Source: Mucilaginibacter conchicola (GTDB taxonomy: Bacteria; Bacteroidota; Bacteroidia; Sphingobacteriales; Sphingobacteriaceae). Taken from it: DNA of 64,000 bases. The position numbers were made by a program, and so were the translations under genes. Below are positions 42,760 to 51,340 of this stretch, piece after piece. The stretch's first letter is position 1. Each line of letters starts with the position of its first letter. The stretch is taken from contig NZ_QWDC01000002.1 of the NCBI RefSeq assembly GCF_003432115.1, positions 372,001 to 436,000 on the forward strand. The letters are read 5' to 3'. The notes under the pieces are model-generated. The model did no database searches, had not been told where the DNA came from, and saw only the letters and a list, made by a program, of their open reading frames with translations.

Positions 42760-44592
42760 ATGAACAACCCATTTATTGAACTGGGAATCCGTCATGATAT
42801 TGTTAATGCCATCTCTGAATTAGGATTTGAAAATCCTACTCCAATCCAGGAACAGTCAATCCCGGTATTGTTAACAGGCAGCAACGATTTTGTCGGATTA
42901 GCCCAAACCGGGACCGGTAAAACAGCTGCCTTTGGACTGCCGTTATTAGAACTATTAGATTTCGAAGAAAATCATCCGCAGGCTCTTGTTTTATGCCCAA
43001 CACGCGAACTTTGTTTACAGATCGCGAAAGACATAAACAACTACGCCAAAAAAATGAACAACGTACATGTTGTTGCCGTTTATGGCGGTGCAAGCATCAG
43101 CGACCAACTACGTCAGATCCGTCGTGGTGTGCAGGTTGTTGTAGCCACACCTGGCCGTATGTTGGACATCATCAACCGTAATGCGATCGACTTTTCGCAT
43201 ATCAAATACGTTGTATTAGATGAGGCAGATGAGATGCTCAACATGGGCTTCCAGGAGGATATTGACAGTATTTTATCAACCACCCCCGACGAGAAAAAGA
43301 CCTGGCTGTTTTCGGCCACTATGCCTGCAGAGGTAAGAAGAATTGCCAAAAAATACATGGATAACCCTTTTGAGTTAACCATGGGCACCAAAAATACAGG
43401 TAACCAAAATATCGAGCACGAGTACTATGTAGTACGAGCCCGTGATAAATACGCTGCCTTTAAACGCATTGTTGATAACAACCCCGAGATCTTTGGTATC
43501 GTATTTTGCCGTACCAAAATTGAAACTCAGGAAATTGCCGAAGCCCTTATTAAAGACGGTTACAATGCCGACTCTTTACACGGCGACCTTTCGCAGCAAC
43601 AACGCGATAAAGTAATGAAACGCTACCGCGAGCGCAGCCTGCAATTGTTAATTGCTACTGACGTTGCCGCACGTGGTATCGACGTTAACAACGTAACACA
43701 CGTTATTAACTACTCATTACCTGACGAGATTGAGAACTATACCCACCGTAGCGGCCGTACTGCACGTGCAGGCAAAAGTGGTGTATCTATCTCTATCGTA
43801 AACAGCAAAGAGCTGGGCAAGATCCGTCAGATAGAACGTGTTATTGGTAAAAAGTTCATCAAAGCTGAAATTCCATCTGGTTTTGATGTTTGCGAGAAAC
43901 AACTTTTTGCTCTTGTACACAAAGTACACAACGTAGAAGTTAACGAGGAGCAGATTGAGCAATACATCCCGCGTATTATGGATGAGTTTGCTGATATGAG
44001 CAAAGAGGACGTGATCAAACGTTTCGCTTCGCTTGAGTTTAACCGCTTCTTAGAGTACTACCAAAACGCACCGGACCTTAATGCTCCTGCAGATGATTTC
44101 CGCAGCAGAGAAGGCGCACAAGGTGATCGTTTTAACCGCGATGGCATGCGTGCAGAATATACACGCCTGTTTATTAACTTAGGCAGTGTTGATGAGTTTA
44201 ACCGCGGCGACCTGCTGGGTTACATTTGCAACAATGCTAAGATCACAGGTCGTAATGTTGGCAAAATTGACGTTAAAGGTGTTTACTCTTTCTTTGAAGT
44301 AGTTAATGCCGATGTAGATAACGTAATGAACAACTTTAAAGGCGTTGACTTTAAAGGCCGTCCGGTACGTATCGAGATCTCTGGCGAAGGTGTTAGCAGC
44401 AGTAACCGTGGTGGCGGTGGCCGCCGCGAAGGTGGTTACCAGAAACGCGAAAGCGGTTACCGTGGCGACAGACGCGAAGGTGGCGAACGCCGCGAGAAAA
44501 GCTTTGCCGGTGGCGGCAATAGCGGTGGTGGTTTCCGTGATTTTAGTGGCAAACGCCGCGAAGATCGCCCGGAGCGCCGCAAAAGGTTTTAG
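42760..44592 (+). CDS. DEAD-box RNA helicase with RGG-like tail
   Basis: This 610-residue helicase has the Q motif region (TPIQEQSIP), Walker A AQTGTGKTAA, DEAD in VVLDEADEML (about 155-164), SAT motif, and HRSGRTARAGKSG in domain 2. After the core, residues about 460-545 form a DbpA/CsdA-type RNA-binding domain. The tail (about 548-610) is Gly-Arg rich with repeated RRE-GG units. It probably unwinds RNA in ribosome assembly or cold response (CsdA-like). Its codon use resembles highly expressed genes, and it has the strongest promoter of the window. Confidence 0.95.
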   Translation: MNNPFIELGIRHDIVNAISELGFENPTPIQEQSIPVLLTGSNDFVGLAQTGTGKTAAFGLPLLELLDFEENHPQALVLCPTRELCLQIAKDINNYAKKMNNVHVVAVYGGASISDQLRQIRRGVQVVVATPGRMLDIINRNAIDFSHIKYVVLDEADEMLNMGFQEDIDSILSTTPDEKKTWLFSATMPAEVRRIAKKYMDNPFELTMGTKNTGNQNIEHEYYVVRARDKYAAFKRIVDNNPEIFGIVFCRTKIETQEIAEALIKDGYNADSLHGDLSQQQRDKVMKRYRERSLQLLIATDVAARGIDVNNVTHVINYSLPDEIENYTHRSGRTARAGKSGVSISIVNSKELGKIRQIERVIGKKFIKAEIPSGFDVCEKQLFALVHKVHNVEVNEEQIEQYIPRIMDEFADMSKEDVIKRFASLEFNRFLEYYQNAPDLNAPADDFRSREGAQGDRFNRDGMRAEYTRLFINLGSVDEFNRGDLLGYICNNAKITGRNVGKIDVKGVYSFFEVVNADVDNVMNNFKGVDFKGRPVRIEISGEGVSSSNRGGGGRREGGYQKRESGYRGDRREGGERREKSFAGGGNSGGGFRDFSGKRREDRPERRKRF

Positions 44593-44604
44593 TTTAGTTT
44601 TAAT

Positions 44605-44640
44605 ATGCCTGCGGTTTAACCGCCGCAAGGCATTGTTTTT
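44605..44640 (+). terminator. Terminator after the DEAD-box helicase gene
   Basis: ATGCC-TGCGG pairs with CCGCA-A-GGCAT and is followed by a T-rich run. A second weak hairpin, AAAGCC...GGCTTTT at 44656-44686, faces the convergent lipoprotein gene and may serve it. Confidence 0.75.
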
Positions 44641-44687
44641 AGTTTTGTTTTTTGCAAAGCCTTCCGTTCCACCGGGGGGCTTTTGTT

Positions 44688-45020
44688 TTATTTGGTAAAC
44701 TCTACAGCTACCGAATCCTCGGGCATTACCAGGCTAAGGTTACGCTCATCCAGCTTTTTGATCACAAATTTGGTATAGGGCTGGTTGCCTTCAAACGAGG
44801 TGAAGATGGTATCGGCTTTCATAAAATAATCCTCGGGGATGGGCGATGCGCCATCTTCCATGGTAAACTGCTTATCGGTTATTTTAAGCGTTATGGTACT
44901 ATCTTCAGATTTCCATGTACCAATCAGCCTCTTATCGGTTTTTGGGTTGGTGTGGCAGGCGCTCATGCCCAATACTACTGCACCGGTTACGTGTACAAAT
45001 ACTAATGCGAAAGTTTTCAA
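44688..45020 (-). CDS. Small hypothetical lipoprotein, probable TTG start
   Basis: This protein is about 110 residues long when started at the TTG codon 45018-45020. That start gives a clean lipoprotein signal: Lys2, a hydrophobic core and Cys at about residue 22 preceded by GMSA. The upstream ATG at 45083 would add 21 residues encoded by a GTCCGTCCG mini-palindrome, so I do not favour it. A -7 box (TACCTTTA, 45026-45033) ends five bases before the TTG. The mature part (LIGTWKSEDSTITLKITDKQFTMED) looks like a lipocalin-like beta barrel. Function unknown. Confidence 0.65.
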   Translation of the reverse strand: MKTFALVFVHVTGAVVLGMSACHTNPKTDKRLIGTWKSEDSTITLKITDKQFTMEDGASPIPEDYFMKADTIFTSFEGNQPYTKFVIKKLDERNLSLVMPEDSVAVEFTK

Positions 45021-45025
45021 TATGG

Positions 45026-45033
45026 TAAAGGTA
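45026..45033 (-). promoter_or_regulatory. Promoter -7 box (TACCTTTA) for the small lipoprotein gene
   Basis: This lies on the minus strand, matches seven of eight bases of TAnnTTTG and is five bases from the proposed TTG start. It supports the short start and predicts a leaderless mRNA. Confidence 0.45.
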
Positions 45034-45049
45034 TTTAAAAGTGTCTTTG

Positions 45050-45074
45050 TCCGTCCGCTGCGGGGAACGGACAG
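45050..45074. repeat. GTCCGT/ACGGAC mini-palindrome
   Basis: GTCCGTCCGCTGC and GGGGAACGGACAGAC form an inverted repeat with a short spacer. Related copies lie at 5097-5124 (inside the GH20 gene) and 7466-7492. Confidence 0.6.
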
Positions 45075-45095
45075 ACAATACACTCCTAGTGTTTC

Positions 45096-45443
45096 TTATT
45101 TAGAGGCCGGCTTATCAACCAGCTTGGCCTTTGGCACATAAATGTGGTGGCCTTTTTTATTTACGTAATAGTAATACGAATTTTTATCGATGTAAATGGT
45201 TTGGCCTTGCGGGCCTACCTTTTCATCATATTTTTTATCGGCCACTGCCGATGCCCCTTTTGATGCCAGCTCAGCAGTTTTATTGCCCACGGCACTGCCG
45301 GCTTTCTTAGTAGCGTTCCATCCTTTCTTGGCGGTGGTGCCAACTTTTTGGCCTAAAGTGGTATCCTTATGTGTTTGTGCCATAGCCGATGATGCCGCGA
45401 ATAACGAAGCTGCAAACAGGGCTGTTTTAAATAACTTTTTCAT
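45096..45443 (-). CDS. Small exported hypothetical protein
   Basis: This 115-residue protein has a signal peptide cleaved near AMAQ (residue 23). Residues 30-68 repeat small Lys/Ala/Gly/Thr units (TTAKKGWNATKKAGSAVGNKTAELASKG) that look helical and possibly disordered, like stress or DNA-mimic proteins. Residues 75-105 carry a Tyr-rich patch (IDKNSYYYYVNKKGHHIYV). I do not recognise the family. It lies 75 bases upstream of the small lipoprotein on the same strand. Confidence 0.7.
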   Translation of the reverse strand: MKKLFKTALFAASLFAASSAMAQTHKDTTLGQKVGTTAKKGWNATKKAGSAVGNKTAELASKGASAVADKKYDEKVGPQGQTIYIDKNSYYYYVNKKGHHIYVPKAKLVDKPASK

Positions 45444-45474
45444 GGTAGATGTTGTGATTAAATTAACACTGATG

Positions 45475-46482
45475 TTAACTCAATTTCTCTGCCAGTTTTT
45501 GCATTTCAACAGCGGGCGGGCTTTTCTTGTACAGAATAGCGTAAACGGCCTCGCAAATAGGCATTTCTACATTGTATTGCTTATTTACCTCGTGTAGGCA
45601 ATTTACTGCATAATACCCCTCTGCAATCATATTCATCTCTAACTGGGCCGACTTAACGGTGTAACCCTTGCCTATCATATTACCAAAGGTACGGTTACGG
45701 CTAAACTGCGAGTAGGCGGTTACCAAAAGGTCGCCCAGGTAAGCCGATTCTTTAATGTCTCGGTCGATAGGATGTACCACATCTACAAAGCGCTCCAGCT
45801 CGCGGATGGCATTTGATATCAGTACCGATTGGAAGTTATCACCGTAACCAACACCATGGCAGATACCACTGGCCATGGCATAAACGTTCTTTAGCACAGC
45901 ACCATATTCGGTACCGTAAATATCATCAGATACTACAGTTTTAATATAACGGGTACTCAGCATACCGGCAAATACTGCGGCTAATTCCGTATCCTGGCAG
46001 GCTATGGTTAAGTACGATAGCTTCTCCAGCGCTACCTCTTCGGCGTGGCAGGGGCCGCTTATCACCAGTATTTTCTCGAACGGGATACCATAGGTCTCGT
46101 GCAAAAACTCGCCGATGATCTTGTTCTCATCGGGCACAATACCTTTAATGGCCGATACAATGTTCTTTCCCTTCAGGTCATCAGCCGTGATACCGCTTAA
46201 TGCTTCTTTCAGGAAAGCTGCCGGTACGTTCAATAATATGAAATCCGCATCAGCAATAAGTGGTTTTAACTCGGTGCCGATATTCCCGGGCTCCAGTTTT
46301 ATCTCAACCGAACTTAGATAGTGCGGATTATGACGAAAGTTCTTGATATAGTCTGCTGCTTCGGCATTACGCATCCACCAGGAGATTTCTTTGGTGATGG
46401 TATTGTCGGTAAGCATCTTGATATTGGCTGTGGCCCAGCTTCCGCCGCCAACAACTGCAATTTTATTTGTTTGCTTAAGCAT
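45475..46482 (-). CDS. gpsA: Glycerol-3-phosphate dehydrogenase [NAD(P)+]
   Basis: This 335-residue enzyme makes glycerol-3-phosphate for phospholipid synthesis. Rossmann motif VGGGSWATANIKML (residues 10-23), GxLKN-type catalytic Lys block AVLKNVYAMASGICHGVGYGDN (about 197-218) and the C-terminal domain are present. The glycine loop GGGSWAT is the usual variant. The length is normal. It stands alone and converges with nothing; a family B palindrome lies upstream between it and the efflux operon. Confidence 0.94.
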   Translation of the reverse strand: MLKQTNKIAVVGGGSWATANIKMLTDNTITKEISWWMRNAEAADYIKNFRHNPHYLSSVEIKLEPGNIGTELKPLIADADFILLNVPAAFLKEALSGITADDLKGKNIVSAIKGIVPDENKIIGEFLHETYGIPFEKILVISGPCHAEEVALEKLSYLTIACQDTELAAVFAGMLSTRYIKTVVSDDIYGTEYGAVLKNVYAMASGICHGVGYGDNFQSVLISNAIRELERFVDVVHPIDRDIKESAYLGDLLVTAYSQFSRNRTFGNMIGKGYTVKSAQLEMNMIAEGYYAVNCLHEVNKQYNVEMPICEAVYAILYKKSPPAVEMQKLAEKLS

Positions 46483-46574
46483 TAATAGAATAAATGTCCC
46501 TACCGGCTATTTGGTTTTGCCGGTGCCGCAAATTAGTGAAAATATGCGAGGTTAATAGTCTTGAGCCTTGATGT

Positions 46575-46667
46575 TGTCATTTCGAACGAGGTACGAGGAG
46601 AAAACTTCTGCAAGCGATACTTACACAGTAGAAGATTTCTCCTCGCTGTTGCTCGTTCGAAATGACA
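46575..46667. repeat. Family B palindromic repeat, copy 4
   Basis: TGTCATTTCGAACGAG and CTCGTTCGAAATGACA are exact 16-base complements. The inner AGGAGAAAACTTCTG / GAAGATTTCTCCTCG pair is also present. Confidence 0.92.
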
Positions 46668-46682
46668 TTGTTTGTTAAACAA

Positions 46683-46711
46683 AAAAGGACAAGATCTTCA
46701 TCCTGTCCTTC
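46683..46711 (-). terminator. Terminator of the TolC/adaptor operon
   Basis: On the minus strand AAGGACAGGAT pairs with ATCTTGTCCTT, with one mismatch and a GAAG loop, ending in a T run. It lies 23 bases after the adaptor stop codon. Confidence 0.88.
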
Positions 46712-46734
46712 TTAAACTCATATATAAAACCAAA

Positions 46735-48072
46735 TTATTTCTTCGCGTCAGTAAACAGTTTTGATTTATCCACCTTCTCTACCAGCATACCATCATTCAG
46801 TGTTTTAGAGATAGCCGCAAATGGCGCTGACACTACTTCTTCGCCGCCTTTTAGGCCCGATATGATCTGGATATTGGTATCATCCTGTATGCCTGTTTTT
46901 ACTTCAACTTGTTTCACCTTATTGCCTTGCAGTACATAAACATACTCTTTAGCCGGCGCATCTGATGCTGATTTCTTATCGTCAGAACTGTCATCCTTTT
47001 TAGGTGCGGCATCTTTCTTTTTATCATCGCGGGTAGTTACCGACTGAATAGGTACCGAAAGCGCTTTTACGTGGTTGGTATTGATATCCACTGTAGCTGT
47101 TAACCCCGGACGAAATGGCGAGTGGTTCTCGGCATTCTTTCTCAGGATATCCATGTATGATTGTGCAGTGATGCGAACTTTAACCGTAAAGTTAGTCACC
47201 TGGTCGGCATTGGTACCCACTACGTTGGCCGAGCTACCTATCTCTATCACCTCACCAGAGAATTTCTTACCCTGGAAAGCATCCACTTCAATCTGCGCAT
47301 TATTACCTACGTTGATACGGTTGATGTCGTTCTCGTTCACATCAACATTAACATCCATTTTGCTGAGGTCAGATATGGTCATGATCTCGGTACCGGCAAA
47401 TTGCTGCGTTCCTAAAACGCGCTCACCTTTCTCAATAGATAATTTTGACACCACACCATCAACCGGTGCATAGATAGTGGTTTTAGCCAGGTTATCTGAT
47501 GCCTCTTTAACCGAAGCTTGTGATTGCTCTAAACCAAATTTTGAACCTACCACGTTTTGGCGGGCAGCCTCTAAAGCTGCTTTTGCCCCCTCGTAATCAG
47601 CTTTAACTTTGTCAAACTCGGCAATGGTCAATACTTTTTTATCAAAAAGTTCCTTGCTACGTTTGTAGGTGGCTTCCTGGTTGGCAAAAGTGGCTTCAGA
47701 TTGTTTAAGCATTTGCGCAGAGTTACCTACGCTTGCTTTTTGTGTATTGTATGAAGCTACAGCACGCTCATAACCCGATTTTAAGATATCCGGGCGGATG
47801 CGGCACAGCAACTGGCCCTTTTTTACCACATCGCCTTCTTTAATCGGTAGCTCAACTACCTCGCCTGATACCTCGGGGCTTATTTTTACGGCTACGTGTG
47901 GTTTAATTTTACCGCTGGCAGATACCATCTCGTTTATATCGCGGCTCTCGGCCTTCTCAACTGCAACCTGCGTTAGTTGCGGCTTACCGATGATGCCTGC
48001 CGATTTCAGCACTATCATCAGCACAATAAAAGCGCCAACGCCAATCAGAATATATTTAGTAGTTTTTCCCAT
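46735..48072 (-). CDS. Efflux periplasmic adaptor (HlyD/MacA type)
   Basis: This 445-residue membrane-fusion protein has one N-terminal membrane anchor (about 7-27), the lipoyl/barrel-sandwich parts flanking a long coiled-coil hairpin (about 95-230) and beta-barrel/membrane-proximal parts. A Lys/Asp-rich disordered insert (KKKDAAPKKDDSSDDKKSASDAPAKE) splits the C-terminal part near 350-375. It links an inner-membrane pump to TolC. Its partner TolC is the gene just upstream (27-base gap). The terminator follows directly, so no pump gene is in this operon. Confidence 0.92.
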   Translation of the reverse strand: MGKTTKYILIGVGAFIVLMIVLKSAGIIGKPQLTQVAVEKAESRDINEMVSASGKIKPHVAVKISPEVSGEVVELPIKEGDVVKKGQLLCRIRPDILKSGYERAVASYNTQKASVGNSAQMLKQSEATFANQEATYKRSKELFDKKVLTIAEFDKVKADYEGAKAALEAARQNVVGSKFGLEQSQASVKEASDNLAKTTIYAPVDGVVSKLSIEKGERVLGTQQFAGTEIMTISDLSKMDVNVDVNENDINRINVGNNAQIEVDAFQGKKFSGEVIEIGSSANVVGTNADQVTNFTVKVRITAQSYMDILRKNAENHSPFRPGLTATVDINTNHVKALSVPIQSVTTRDDKKKDAAPKKDDSSDDKKSASDAPAKEYVYVLQGNKVKQVEVKTGIQDDTNIQIISGLKGGEEVVSAPFAAISKTLNDGMLVEKVDKSKLFTDAKK

Positions 48073-48099
48073 GATTATAGTATCAATTAAGTTTTAGGG

Positions 48100-49545
48100 T
48101 TATAGTGTTATAGGGTTTCCGAGATAGTAATCAATGATCTTATTTCTGAATACCAGCTCATACTGCGCATTGATCATATCAAACTGCGATTTATTTAAGT
48201 TGGTAAGCGAAGTGTTGTAATCCAACGAGTTAACCAAACCAACGTTATAGCGCTGCTGAATTACGTTGAATGCCTCTTTATTGGCATTATAAGTTTGTGT
48301 GGTGCTTTGCAGCTTTTTATTAGCCGCCTGCACATCCCATACCGCCTGGTAAATTATCTTACTGAGGTTATTGCGCGCCAGTTGCACACCAACAACAGCA
48401 TTCTCATTAGTGATCTTGGCTTTACGAACCGAAGTGCGCGCACTGAAACGATTAAATATAGGGATCTGTAGACTTATACCTACCGATTGGTTAAAGTTGT
48501 CGCCAAGTTGTTTAAAGAAAGGATAGTTTGAATAAAGCGGGCTTATCCCCGGAGTTGTAACCGGGTTGGCGAAGCTGCCCCCAACAAACCCTACGGTATC
48601 TACACGGCCATTTGGAATGCCACCCAACAATTGCTTGCGCGCATCTGAATAGTTTGACCCTATTTGGCCAAACAGTACAACACTTGGGTAGTAATTGCCA
48701 CGGGCAACTTTAATATCCTGCGCAGCTGCTTTCTGCCGGGCTTCGGCGAGGCCTACATCGGGGTTTACGGCAAGGGCTGTTTTCAAAACAGTTTCGGCAT
48801 CAAAAGCTGTAGCCAGTTGCTTAAACTTACTAATATCGGGCTTCTCAAAACTGATCTGGGTTGATGGCGGCATCTCCATGTACTGTTTCAGGGTAAGGAT
48901 AGACAGCTCCAGCTGGTTCTCAGCAGTGGTGTAGTTCAGGTCGGCAGTTGAACCCTGTGCTTTAGCCTGTGCCAGGTCGGCAAGGGTTTGGTTACCTACG
49001 TCAAAGTTTTTTTGAGCCCGATCTATGGTAATTTTGGCAACATCTATTTGTTGTTTAGCTGCGGTAACCAAATCCTGATTGGTTAATATCTGCAAGTATT
49101 GCGTAACCACATTAAGCACCAGGTCGTTTTTTATTTTAGAGGTATTGCTGCGGTCAACATTCAATAATAATTTATTGGCTACGATCTGGTTGCGCAACTG
49201 CCCACCCTGAAATAAGGTTACCTGCGAAGTAATATTACCGCTTAGTGCAAAAATACGCTGGTTAATGAACTGGTTGGTAGATGGGTCAATATTACGACCG
49301 AAATTGAATGAACCCTGCGGCCCTGCCGTTAAGTTTGGAAGCAGGTTATATTTTGATTGCTTAACGTTTTCTTCAGATAAAGCTTCGCTGAACTGGGCCT
49401 GTTTGATGGTTAAATTGCGCTCGAGCGTAAGGTCAATAGCGCGTTGCAGCGTTATTACTTCTTGCGCTTTGGCACTATTATTAAATGCCGATAGTGATAT
49501 GAGGCAGGCAATAGTTACTTTTGCGATGGGTAAGTTTAGTTTCAT
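48100..49545 (-). CDS. TolC family outer-membrane channel
   Basis: This 481-residue protein has a signal peptide (to about AKAQ, residue 27) and two repeats of the OEP helical-hairpin domain (about 35-240 and 255-470), each with ALxxA-type amphipathic helices. It forms the trimeric exit duct for tripartite efflux or type I secretion. It is the first gene of a two-gene unit with the HlyD/MacA-type adaptor. The 91-base divergent gap to the polysaccharide deacetylase contains ACCTTGCGACCTTTATTTTG but no full promoter match. Confidence 0.93.
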   Translation of the reverse strand: MKLNLPIAKVTIACLISLSAFNNSAKAQEVITLQRAIDLTLERNLTIKQAQFSEALSEENVKQSKYNLLPNLTAGPQGSFNFGRNIDPSTNQFINQRIFALSGNITSQVTLFQGGQLRNQIVANKLLLNVDRSNTSKIKNDLVLNVVTQYLQILTNQDLVTAAKQQIDVAKITIDRAQKNFDVGNQTLADLAQAKAQGSTADLNYTTAENQLELSILTLKQYMEMPPSTQISFEKPDISKFKQLATAFDAETVLKTALAVNPDVGLAEARQKAAAQDIKVARGNYYPSVVLFGQIGSNYSDARKQLLGGIPNGRVDTVGFVGGSFANPVTTPGISPLYSNYPFFKQLGDNFNQSVGISLQIPIFNRFSARTSVRKAKITNENAVVGVQLARNNLSKIIYQAVWDVQAANKKLQSTTQTYNANKEAFNVIQQRYNVGLVNSLDYNTSLTNLNKSQFDMINAQYELVFRNKIIDYYLGNPITL

Positions 49546-49636
49546 ATTTAAATGTGTACAATTATAAGTAACTGATAATTACCTTGCGACCTTTATTTTG
49601 TTTATAAAAAAACTAAGCATTTAACTCTATTTTAGA

Positions 49637-50254
49637 ATGTACCTGGTTAAGACCCCCTGGTGGCTAAAAAAACTTTATCCGCAACTTGTATGGAATGCCG
49701 AACCGGGTACCCGCTCTATTTTTTTGACTTTTGACGACGGCCCTATACCCATTGTTACACCCTTTGTTCTAAATATTTTAAAAAAGTACGATGCCAAGGC
49801 CACCTTCTTTTGCATTGGCGATAACGTACGCAAACACCGCGACGTTTTTGAAGAGGTAAAAAAGGCCGGCCATACCATTGGCAACCATACCTACAACCAC
49901 CTGCGCGGCTGGAAAACCGACGATCAGGTTTATCTTGAAAATTACTTAAAAGCTAACGAACTACTTAATGCCCCGCTTTTTCGCCCACCTTACGGTCGCA
50001 TAAAACGTTCGCAGATAAAATTACTGCAGCAGGCCCGGCCCGATATTAAAATTATTATGTGGGATGTACTAAGCGGCGATTTTGATATGGGCCTAAAAAA
50101 AGAAGAAGCCTTAGCAAATGTGATAAAAAATGCCGGCGATGGTTCCATCGTACTGTTTCATGATAGTGTGAAAGCATTTATGAAAATGGAATATGCCCTG
50201 CCCCTGGTGCTGGAGCATTTCAGCAAACTGGGTTATACGTTTAAAGCTTTGTAG
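49637..50254 (+). CDS. Polysaccharide deacetylase family protein
   Basis: This 205-residue NodB-fold protein has the metal-binding TFDDGP motif (residues 31-36), the His-x3-His motif in HTIGNHTYNHL (about 75-85) and RPPYGR near 116. It likely removes acetyl groups from peptidoglycan or chitooligosaccharide. No signal peptide is evident, so it may act in the cytoplasm or the N-terminus may be misread. It converges with the acetyltransferase, with four bases between the stops. Confidence 0.92.
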   Translation: MYLVKTPWWLKKLYPQLVWNAEPGTRSIFLTFDDGPIPIVTPFVLNILKKYDAKATFFCIGDNVRKHRDVFEEVKKAGHTIGNHTYNHLRGWKTDDQVYLENYLKANELLNAPLFRPPYGRIKRSQIKLLQQARPDIKIIMWDVLSGDFDMGLKKEEALANVIKNAGDGSIVLFHDSVKAFMKMEYALPLVLEHFSKLGYTFKAL

Positions 50255-50258
50255 GTAG

Positions 50259-50711
50259 TTAAGCCGGAGACAATGAGTGCTCCAGTTCCATATTTAAGAT
50301 AGGGTAAGGCTTGCCTGCACCATCCAATTCGCTGCGGCCCGTTACCTTAAAACCCAGGCATTCATAAAAGCCGAGCGCCTGCTGGTTCTGCTCGTTTACA
50401 TCAACTTTTGTAATATTCAGGTTCTTAACTGCATGATCCATCAGCTTTTTGCCTATGCCTTGTCCGCGGGTATCAGGGTGGATAAACAGTGCCTGCACCA
50501 TTTCTTCGCCTATGGCGATAAAGCCATTTATGTGGCCATCATTGGCAACACAATAAACATCAAGCATGGGCAAAAAAGTGGCAACCAGTGGCCGGTAAAA
50601 TTCGATATCTTTTTCGGAAAGGAAATGGTGCGTTGCCCTTACGGATGCTTCCCAAAGCTCCAGCAAAACCGGATACTCTGCTAATTGAGGTTGGCGGATG
50701 TTGTTCTGCAT
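50259..50711 (-). CDS. GNAT family N-acetyltransferase
   Basis: This 150-residue protein has the acetyl-CoA binding motif FIHPDTRGQGIGKKLMDHA (about residues 75-93: Arg/Gln-x-x-Gly-x-Gly/Ala) and the NxxALGFYEC block near 115. The N-terminus QPQLAEYPVLLELWEASVR is typical. A -7 box TATCTTTA (50716-50723, minus strand) ends four bases before the ATG, so the mRNA is probably leaderless. Substrate unknown; relatives acetylate small molecules or proteins. Confidence 0.9.
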   Translation of the reverse strand: MQNNIRQPQLAEYPVLLELWEASVRATHHFLSEKDIEFYRPLVATFLPMLDVYCVANDGHINGFIAIGEEMVQALFIHPDTRGQGIGKKLMDHAVKNLNITKVDVNEQNQQALGFYECLGFKVTGRSELDGAGKPYPILNMELEHSLSPA

Positions 50712-50715
50712 AAGG

Positions 50716-50723
50716 TAAAGATA
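50716..50723 (-). promoter_or_regulatory. Promoter -7 box (TATCTTTA) for the GNAT gene
   Basis: Seven of eight bases match TAnnTTTG on the minus strand. The box ends four bases before the ATG at 50711. Confidence 0.45.
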
Positions 50724-50795
50724 TAAAAAATCGAGTTTTGATGCATTTCAAATCAGTTCTTCGTTAGCGATGGCAGTGGTTATTATGAATCGTTA

Positions 50796-51235
50796 GTGGA
50801 TGTCACTTTCTTTTTTTCCTCTAAAAAGAAAGTAACCAAAGAAAAAACTCGCGACTTGGTAACGCGCTACAATGGTTGTGCTGTTGCAATGCCTGTGCTA
50901 TCCGCACGTTACACTATGTCGCATTTTCCGGTGGCCTTGGGTCAGTGCTTTTGTTTTTCTTCATTTTTGCTTTTTCTTTTCCAGTCAGCAAAAAAGCTTC
51001 GGGCGAAAGCGGGCAGAACAATGGTGGACGGTGTGTTGGCAAGGGCATAGCAATACTTGCCGATGGCGGGCCCTTGCGCGAACAAAGTTGGGGCAAGATT
51101 TTGCAGCCCGTGGTTCTGCGCGATTTGCAGGGTAAAGGCTTTGTGCGGCAAAGAAGCCTCTTTGCTGTATGATTTTTTGCTACTTTTTGATCAAGCAAAA
51201 AGTAGTAGCCCCTGCGGCAATGAGCAGACTAACGT
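50796..51235 (+). repeat. Mosaic element copy 2, full length
   Basis: This copy has both ends. The left end is a hairpin (ACTTTCTTTTTT / AAAAAGAAAGT, 50803-50832) and the right end another (CTACTTTTTG / CAAAAAGTAG, about 51179-51208). Between them are the ACTCGCGAC, GGTAACGCGCTACAA, TGCAATGCCTGT, ATCCGCACGTTAC blocks shared with copy 1, then a Gly/Cys-rich unique region. Several open frames overlap here, but codon use is odd and homology to copy 1 is at DNA level, so I treat it as non-coding. The rest of the gap to 51340 holds the sugar-dehydrogenase promoter. Confidence 0.75.
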
Positions 51236-51314
51236 TAATAACGCACAATCACCTCTAAGCGACATTGGCAAGAACAACTTTTCTACCCAAACAATACCAA
51301 GCCCTTGTAAGTTA

Positions 51315-51322
51315 TACATTTA
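51315..51322 (+). promoter_or_regulatory. Probable -7 box (TACATTTA) for the sugar dehydrogenase gene
   Basis: Seven of eight bases match TAnnTTTG. It lies 19 bases before the ATG at 51341. Confidence 0.35.
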
Positions 51323-51340
51323 GCACCCGCGAAAACGATT

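Noticed and set aside
50796..51323. Several overlapping open frames in the mosaic element
   Set aside because: Similarity to the other copies is at DNA level in mixed frames, and composition is odd; a non-coding repeat explains it better.
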